A DNA stretch of 64,000 bases from Natronoarchaeum philippinense (lineage in GTDB: Archaea > Halobacteriota > Halobacteria > Halobacteriales > Natronoarchaeaceae): assembly GCF_900215575.1 (NCBI RefSeq), contig NZ_OBEJ01000007.1:1-64000 (forward strand), written 5' to 3'. The notes under the pieces are model-generated. The model was not told the DNA's origin. It made no database searches and saw only the letters and a program-made list of their open reading frames with translations. The stretch's first letter is position 1. The number at the start of each line of letters is the position of its first letter. The translations under genes and the position numbers were made by a program. Of this stretch, positions 59,597-64,000 are shown piece after piece.

Positions 59597-60628
59597 ATGG
59601 CCGGTGACGTGCGCGACCTCGTGATCGCCGGCTCGGGCGTCGCCGGGCTGTCGGCCGCGATCTATGCCGCCCGCGCCGATCTCGATCCCCTCGTACTGGA
59701 GGGCGACGAGCCCGGCGGCCAGCTGACGCTGACGACCGATGTCGAGAACTACCTCGGCTTTCCCGAGGGCGTCGGCGGGATGGAGCTGATCCAGAACGGC
59801 AAAGAGCAGGCCGAGCGCTTCGGCGCCGAGTTCCGCCACGGCAGCATCGAGGCGGCCGACCTCGGCAACCAGCCCAAGCGACTCTCCCTGTCGACCGGCG
59901 AGACGATCCGAACGCGCGCGTTGATCGTCGCCACCGGCGCCAGCGCGCGCTGGGTCGGCGCGGATGGCGAGGACGAACTGATGGGCTACGGCCTCTCGAC
60001 GTGTGCTACCTGCGACGGGGCGTTCCACCGCGGCGACGACGTGCTGGTCGTCGGCGGCGGCGACTCCGCGATGGAAGAGGCGACCTTCCTCGCCAAGTTC
60101 GCCGACTCGGTGACGGTCGTCCACCGGCGCGAGGAGCTTCGGGCCTCCGAGATCATGGCCGACCGCGCCCGCGAGCACGAGGACATCGAGTTCGCGTGGA
60201 ACACCGAACTCGTCGAACTGCAGGGCTCCCAAGACGAGGGCGTCACCGGCGCGACGCTCGTCTCCCACCCCGATGGCTACCCCCGAGAGAAGCACGCGGC
60301 CGGCGAGGACGTGACCGTCGAGGAAGTCGATGTCGGCGGCGTGTTCTACGCCATCGGCCACGAGCCAAACACCGGCTTCCTCCGCGAGACGGCCGTCGAC
60401 CTCGACGGCGAGGGGTACGTGGTGCCCGCGCCCGCCGACGAACAGTGGGCGACGACCGAGACCGGCGTCGACGGCGTCTTCGCCGCCGGCGACGTGATGG
60501 ACACCGAGTACCAGCAGGCCGTCACCGCCGCCGGCACGGGAAGCATGGCCGCGTTAGACGCCGAAGAGTGGCTCGAAGCCGACGACGCCGTCGCGGCGAC
60601 GCCGATGCCCGCCTCGCCCGAACCCTGA
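59597..60628 (+). CDS. trxB: Thioredoxin reductase (FAD, CxxC)
   Basis: This 343-residue flavoprotein has an N-terminal FAD site LVIAGSGVAGLSAAIYAARA, then EPGGQLTLTTDVENYLGFP, the redox pair CATC (Cys 136 and 139, in YGLSTCATCDGAF) and the NAD(P) site VVGGGDSAMEEA. The C-terminal FAD line GVFAAGDVMDTEYQQAVTAAGTG is intact. It reduces the thioredoxin encoded 0 bp upstream. Whether it uses NADPH or NADH, or serves other carriers, cannot be told. Confidence 0.95.
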   Translation: MAGDVRDLVIAGSGVAGLSAAIYAARADLDPLVLEGDEPGGQLTLTTDVENYLGFPEGVGGMELIQNGKEQAERFGAEFRHGSIEAADLGNQPKRLSLSTGETIRTRALIVATGASARWVGADGEDELMGYGLSTCATCDGAFHRGDDVLVVGGGDSAMEEATFLAKFADSVTVVHRREELRASEIMADRAREHEDIEFAWNTELVELQGSQDEGVTGATLVSHPDGYPREKHAAGEDVTVEEVDVGGVFYAIGHEPNTGFLRETAVDLDGEGYVVPAPADEQWATTETGVDGVFAAGDVMDTEYQQAVTAAGTGSMAALDAEEWLEADDAVAATPMPASPEP

Positions 60629-60672
60629 GATCCTCGATATCTCTTCGGAATGCTGAAATCCTTTTTTCCGAC

Positions 60673-61596
60673 TCAGAGGAACAGCGCCGGGATCGTGTTC
60701 CGGAAGATGTTGAGCGAGATGACAAAGAGTAGCGCGACGACGAACCAGTTGAATTTGCGCTCGTCGAACTCCAGTCGGCGAAGGTAGGTACCGAGCAGCA
60801 GGCCGACGATCGTGACGACCGCGATCACCGAGCCGAGCCAGAGCCGGTAGGTCGTCAGCAGGTCGGTAAACAGCGCCATCTGCACGATGCGGATGGTGAA
60901 GATCGTTCCCAGCACCATCGAGAGCCCGCCGATGTATCGCTCGGTGTCGCGCTCGAACGTGTGGAAGTACGCCGGCAGCAGCGGACCGAGGTTGGCGACC
61001 GCGAGCAAGAACCCCTCCAACAGCCCGGCGACGCCGAGCGCGAGCGGGTTGTGGGTCTCCTCGACGGCGACGAAGTCCTGTACGAGCTGAAAGACGACGT
61101 AGCCGAAGATAACCAGCCCGATGAGGAACGGCACGATCGGGCCGGTGTTTAATCTGGCGAGCGCGAAGACGCCGACGACGGTGCCGATGGCCGACAGCGC
61201 CAGCAGCGGCCACTCCTCGCGGACGAACGTGAGACCGGTGTCGGTCTCGCCGATCTGGAACATGTTCAGCATCCACGGCGGGATCGCAAGCACGACGACG
61301 GCGAACGTCGGGTCGATCACCGACGCGAAGATCGGCGTCGTGATCAGCGCGTAGCCGAAGCCGACCATTCCCTTGACGACCCCGGCGAGGATCGCCACGC
61401 CGACGAACAGCCCGAGCAGCCCCAGCGACACGTCGGACTGGACGCCCTTGCCGAGGTTGTCCATCCCCGGGAAGAAGACGACCGAGCCGGCGATGACGGC
61501 CAGACTCGCGGCGACCATCATCACCTCGCGGTACTGGAACTGCCGGACGTTCGAGACGAACTGTTCGATATCGACGGTAGACTCTGGCGCACTCAT
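60673..61596 (-). CDS. TauE/SafE-family anion exporter (sulfite exporter type)
   Basis: This 307-residue membrane protein has about eight helices and the TauE/SafE pattern: GVVKGMVGFGYALITTPIFASV in the first repeat and GVAGLLEGFLLAVANLGPLLPAYF in the second. Members export sulfite, sulfoacetate or related anions. A role in removing sulfite made by persulfide oxidation would fit the sulfur context 7 kb away. It has no TATTGTRY element in its short upstream region. It is convergent with trxB. Confidence 0.87.
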   Translation of the reverse strand: MSAPESTVDIEQFVSNVRQFQYREVMMVAASLAVIAGSVVFFPGMDNLGKGVQSDVSLGLLGLFVGVAILAGVVKGMVGFGYALITTPIFASVIDPTFAVVVLAIPPWMLNMFQIGETDTGLTFVREEWPLLALSAIGTVVGVFALARLNTGPIVPFLIGLVIFGYVVFQLVQDFVAVEETHNPLALGVAGLLEGFLLAVANLGPLLPAYFHTFERDTERYIGGLSMVLGTIFTIRIVQMALFTDLLTTYRLWLGSVIAVVTIVGLLLGTYLRRLEFDERKFNWFVVALLFVISLNIFRNTIPALFL

Positions 61597-61875
61597 GGAT
61601 CGTCACTGGTCAGTACGGCGCTGACCGCGTACGTATCACCTTCTAGAACCCCGCACGTATCCGTCACACTCTCACGGCGAGAGCCACGGCCATTCCGGTC
61701 GTCGAGAACACGCTGAATCGACAGTATCGGTGCTGCTGACCGGTGTCGCGTCCGTCGCTGCCGATTTTCGGATGTCACAGGAGCCGGCAACATTCTCGGC
61801 CACACCGCTTTCACCCCGTGGGAAGTTGTACCGAGAATTATCTCACTGGGCGCCCAAACACCGACGTGAAGGCCA
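61597..61875. other. Spacer before UspA gene, no gene seen
   Basis: This spacer lies between divergent genes. GAGAATTATCTC (61833-61844), an inverted repeat and TATA-like box, lies about 30-40 bp before ATG 61876. No small gene or RNA was recognised in the rest. Confidence 0.4.
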
Positions 61876-62775
61876 ATGTACGATCGAATCCTCGTCCCGA
61901 CCGACGGCAGCGAGCACGCCCGCCGGGCGGCGGCACACGCCGAGTCGCTCGCGTCGGCGTTCGACGCGACGCTGCACATCGTTTCCGTAGTCGATCTGCA
62001 GGCGGCGGCCGGACCGTTCGACGCCGGCGGACTCGAACCCGAGTTCGTCGAGCGTCTCGACGCGAACGGTCGAGAGCTCGTCGAGTCGACCGTCGACGCT
62101 CTCGACGGCTCGGCGGACGTTCACACTGAGATCGTCAGGGGTCGGCCGGCCGACTCGATCCTCGAGTACGCCGCGGACAACGGCGTCGGTCTGATCGCCA
62201 TGGGCACGCACGGTCGGTCGGGAATCCGGCGCTACGTCGCCGGCAGCGTCGCCGAGAGCGTCGTTCGACGGGCCGACGTGCCGGTGTTCACCGTTCGGGC
62301 GACCGATCGGAGCCGGCTCGACGACGGGTACGACGACGTGCTCGTTCCCACGGACGGCAGCGAACACGCGCTGGCGGCCGCCGAGCACGCTGTCGCTCTC
62401 GCCGGCGCCAGCGGCGCACGTATCCACGCGCTCAACGTCGTCGATGTCGGCGTCGCGTCGTCCTCGCCCGACCTGACGCCCCCGACGACGCTGCTCGATC
62501 AACTACGCGACGCCGGCGAGCGAGCGACGGACGCGGTCGCCGAGCGCGCCGACGAGGCCGGCCTCGACGCCGAGACGGAGGTCCGGGAAGGGTTCCCCGC
62601 CCAGACCGTCGTGGAGTACGCCGACGAGGCAGACATCGACCTGATTGCGATGGGGACTGCCGGGCGCTCCGGAATCGGGCGGCATCTCGTCGGCAGCACC
62701 GCCGCGAAGGTGATCCGCCGGGCCGAGATGCCGGTCCTCTCGACGACTGCGGGCGACCGCTCGCCCGACGCCTGA
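61876..62775 (+). CDS. Tandem universal stress protein (UspA)
   Basis: This 299-residue protein has two full UspA domains. Each starts with a DGSEHA-type strand (MYDRILVPTDGSEHAR and DDVLVPTDGSEHAL) and ends with the ATP line GTHGRSGIRRYVAGSVAESVV or GTAGRSGIGRHLVGSTAAKVI. Both nucleotide-binding motifs are intact, unlike many Usp fusions. It is a likely ATP-binding stress protein of unknown target. It is convergent with the VIT1/DUF211 pair. Confidence 0.93.
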   Translation: MYDRILVPTDGSEHARRAAAHAESLASAFDATLHIVSVVDLQAAAGPFDAGGLEPEFVERLDANGRELVESTVDALDGSADVHTEIVRGRPADSILEYAADNGVGLIAMGTHGRSGIRRYVAGSVAESVVRRADVPVFTVRATDRSRLDDGYDDVLVPTDGSEHALAAAEHAVALAGASGARIHALNVVDVGVASSSPDLTPPTTLLDQLRDAGERATDAVAERADEAGLDAETEVREGFPAQTVVEYADEADIDLIAMGTAGRSGIGRHLVGSTAAKVIRRAEMPVLSTTAGDRSPDA

Positions 62776-62798
62776 TAGTTCCGACCCGAGCGCCGGCG

Positions 62799-63377
62799 TC
62801 ACCCCGGCAAGAACACGTTGACGATGGCGACGACGAGCCCGGCCAGCGCCATCCGGCCCGCGGCGACGTACCACCGCTGCCCGGAGATCGAGCCCATGTA
62901 CGCACCGAACGTGCCCAGAATGGCGATGCCGAGCGCGATCGATACCAGCGCCGCCGTGACGATCGTCAGCCCGGCGTCGACGAACAGGAACGGCACGAGC
63001 GGGATGAGAATACCGATCAGCGGTCCCAAACCGCTCATCGCGGCGTGGACGACCCGCGCGCTCTGTTGGTCGCGATGGACCCGTGTGTCGTCCAGATCGG
63101 TCAGCATCGCCCGCTCGATGCGCAGGATCTCGGCGCGCGTCTCGGCGCGTTCGATCTCCCAGACGCTCCAGATCGCCGACGTTCCCAGCCCGACCGCGGC
63201 GCCCAGCCCGATCTTGACGACCGTCGCACCCTCGGTGACCCCCGAGAGCACCGCCCCGACGACGATGCCGATGCAGGTGAGCGTGCCGTCGAACCCGTTC
63301 GAGACGAAGTAGCGTCGCGCGATCGACCGGACCTCCTCGTCGCCGAGCGCCTGTCTGAGACGCCGCTGGAACGACAT
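62799..63377 (-). CDS. VIT1/CCC1-family membrane protein
   Basis: This 192-residue protein has an N-terminal soluble helix and about four or five hydrophobic helices. The head RRYFVSNGFDGTLTCIGIVVGAVLSG is typical of VIT1/CCC1 iron and manganese carriers, and EIERAETRAEILRIERAML is the cytoplasmic metal-binding helix. It probably moves divalent metal across the membrane. Its ATG overlaps the stop of the DUF211 gene (shared base), so the two are co-translated. Confidence 0.85.
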   Translation of the reverse strand: MSFQRRLRQALGDEEVRSIARRYFVSNGFDGTLTCIGIVVGAVLSGVTEGATVVKIGLGAAVGLGTSAIWSVWEIERAETRAEILRIERAMLTDLDDTRVHRDQQSARVVHAAMSGLGPLIGILIPLVPFLFVDAGLTIVTAALVSIALGIAILGTFGAYMGSISGQRWYVAAGRMALAGLVVAIVNVFLPG

Positions 63378-63667
63378 TACGGATCCCGGACCGTCCGACG
63401 ATCCTCGGCGACGTACTCGCCACAGGCGACTTGGTCGATCGAGTGGACGGTCCCGCCGAACTCCTCGACGGCGGCTTCGATCGTGTCGGCGTCGAGATCC
63501 TGTCCCTCGAAGGTGATCTCGACGTTCTGGACCTCCTTGTCCAACTCGATCAGCGTCGCGGTCACGGCCGCCACGCTCTCGACCTCGCCGAGGTGTCCGG
63601 CGAACTCGTCGAGCGGGGGACTGTGCGGCTTCAGAACATCCACGACGAGGCGTCGAAGCGGAGCCAT
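63377..63667 (-). CDS. DUF211 family protein
   Basis: This 96-residue protein begins MAPLRRLVVDVLKPHSPPLDEFA, the DUF211 head. A ferredoxin-like alpha/beta fold follows with IDQVACGEYV near the end. Small DUF211 proteins are archaeal proteins of unknown function, frequently encoded beside VIT1-type carriers. The one-base overlap with the carrier gene supports a joint function in metal handling. Confidence 0.88.
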   Translation of the reverse strand: MAPLRRLVVDVLKPHSPPLDEFAGHLGEVESVAAVTATLIELDKEVQNVEITFEGQDLDADTIEAAVEEFGGTVHSIDQVACGEYVAEDRRTVRDP

Positions 63668-63780
63668 AGGCTAGAGTAGTCGGTCGGGAACAAAACGTTC
63701 CCGGCGGGACGCTTGGGGCCGACTATCGGCACCGACGGGCGGGGCCAACCACCAATAGCTCGGCGTTCGACACCTCACGC

Positions 63781-64000
63781 GTGCCCGACTCCGCCCACAG
63801 CCGGCCGGCCGACGGCGTCCTGTCGTCGGTGGACAGCCGCCACGATGGCCTCGCGGACGCCGAGGCACGGCGCCGACTCGACGCCGACGGCCCCAACGAG
63901 GTCGAACGCTCCAGTCAGCGAACGTGGGTCGACATCGCGGTCGCCCAGTTCGACAGCGCGCTGATCTGGGTGCTGGTCGCCGCTGCCGCGCTGTCAGTGT
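63781..64000 (+). CDS. Cation-transporting P-type ATPase (5' end only)
   Basis: This is an open frame from GTG 63781 to the window edge (73 residues). It has the Cation_ATPase_N layout: a polar N-terminal domain with GLADAEARRRLDADGPNEVERSSQ, then the start of the first membrane helix (SALIWVLVAAAALSV). This head is typical of P2-type (Ca2+/Na+) ATPases. The catalytic DKTGT motif lies outside the window, so the ion cannot be named. Confidence 0.82.
   Translation, partial: MPDSAHSRPADGVLSSVDSRHDGLADAEARRRLDADGPNEVERSSQRTWVDIAVAQFDSALIWVLVAAAALSV

Noticed and set aside
1-64000. Hundreds of long open frames opposite or in other frames of recognised genes, often Arg/Ser/Pro-rich
   Set aside because: At this GC content stop codons are rare in shadow frames. 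They lack family motifs, starts and promoters, and overlap genes with clear homology.
1-64000. CRISPR array, rRNA operon, transposase or integrase genes
   Set aside because: No regular repeat-spacer pattern, rRNA segment or transposase/integrase motif was seen in any frame.

Overview
This window is chromosomal DNA of a haloarchaeon (class Halobacteria). The evidence is very high GC, strongly acidic proteins, leaderless genes with a TATA-like box about 25-30 bp before the start codon, and archaeal or haloarchaeal marker genes: thermosome, CetZ tubulin, TiaS, the F420 genes cofC/cofG/cofH, a Bat-type HTH_10 regulator and a HemAT globin sensor. The genus cannot be fixed from the sequence. No complete mobile element, CRISPR array or rRNA is visible. 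One tRNA is present, tRNA-Ser(GGA). Two genes run off the edges: glnA on the left and a P-type ATPase on the right.

Layout. 0-6.7 kb: nitrogen and protein quality control (glnA divergent from an Lrp-type regulator, a degenerate M48 protease homologue, thermosome, membrane histidine kinase). 6.9-24.8 kb: mostly housekeeping (dicarboxylate/glutamate-type symporter, tRNA-Ser with a duplicated 3' end nearby, RidA and IlvA, SpoIIM-like protein, citrate synthase, MFS carrier, aspartoacylase-like protein plus threonine synthase, PAP2 phosphatase, tiaS with a repeated gene tail, tmk, a complex-I-associated SDR). 24.9-32.4 kb: a probable small leaderless transcript, cetZ overlapping a secreted protein gene, the F420 genes cofC, cofG and cofH, and purC. 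32.4-42.2 kb: a thiol and sulfur island (DUF302, thioredoxin, exported DsbA-like protein with two CxxC membrane proteins, CoA-disulfide-reductase-like enzyme, DUF2892, TusA, SQR-like oxidoreductase, DUF1641). 42.3-51 kb: betaine-type binding protein with a Cache histidine kinase, class V aminotransferase behind a 23-codon leader ORF, zinc ribbon plus glutamate dehydrogenase, and a large Bat-type regulator. 51.2-60.6 kb: a second sulfur block (DsrE-like and TusA divergent from rhodanese-persulfide dioxygenase, split YeeE/YedE and a PiT-type permease), HemAT, UspA, a cysteine-containing HTH protein, then thioredoxin and thioredoxin reductase. 60.7-64 kb: TauE/SafE exporter, UspA, VIT1-type carrier with DUF211, and the start of a cation ATPase.

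The main discovery candidate is a shared promoter element, TATTGTRY-N7-(CCAA/GAA-type right half). I found nine copies in promoter regions of thiol and sulfur genes spread over 26 kb. In five of them the element begins 51-54 bp before a probable leaderless start codon, with its right half where the BRE should lie. The best dyad copy (TTGTGT-N7-ACACAA) sits in front of the 134-residue HTH protein at 58640, which carries three cysteines in its first 32 residues. I infer that this protein is a thiol-sensing regulator of a dispersed sulfur-trafficking and disulfide-handling regulon. A second, independent signal is a 16-bp dyad (GGTTC-N6-rAACC type) upstream of the Bat-type gene and twice upstream of the zinc-ribbon/gdh operon that follows it.
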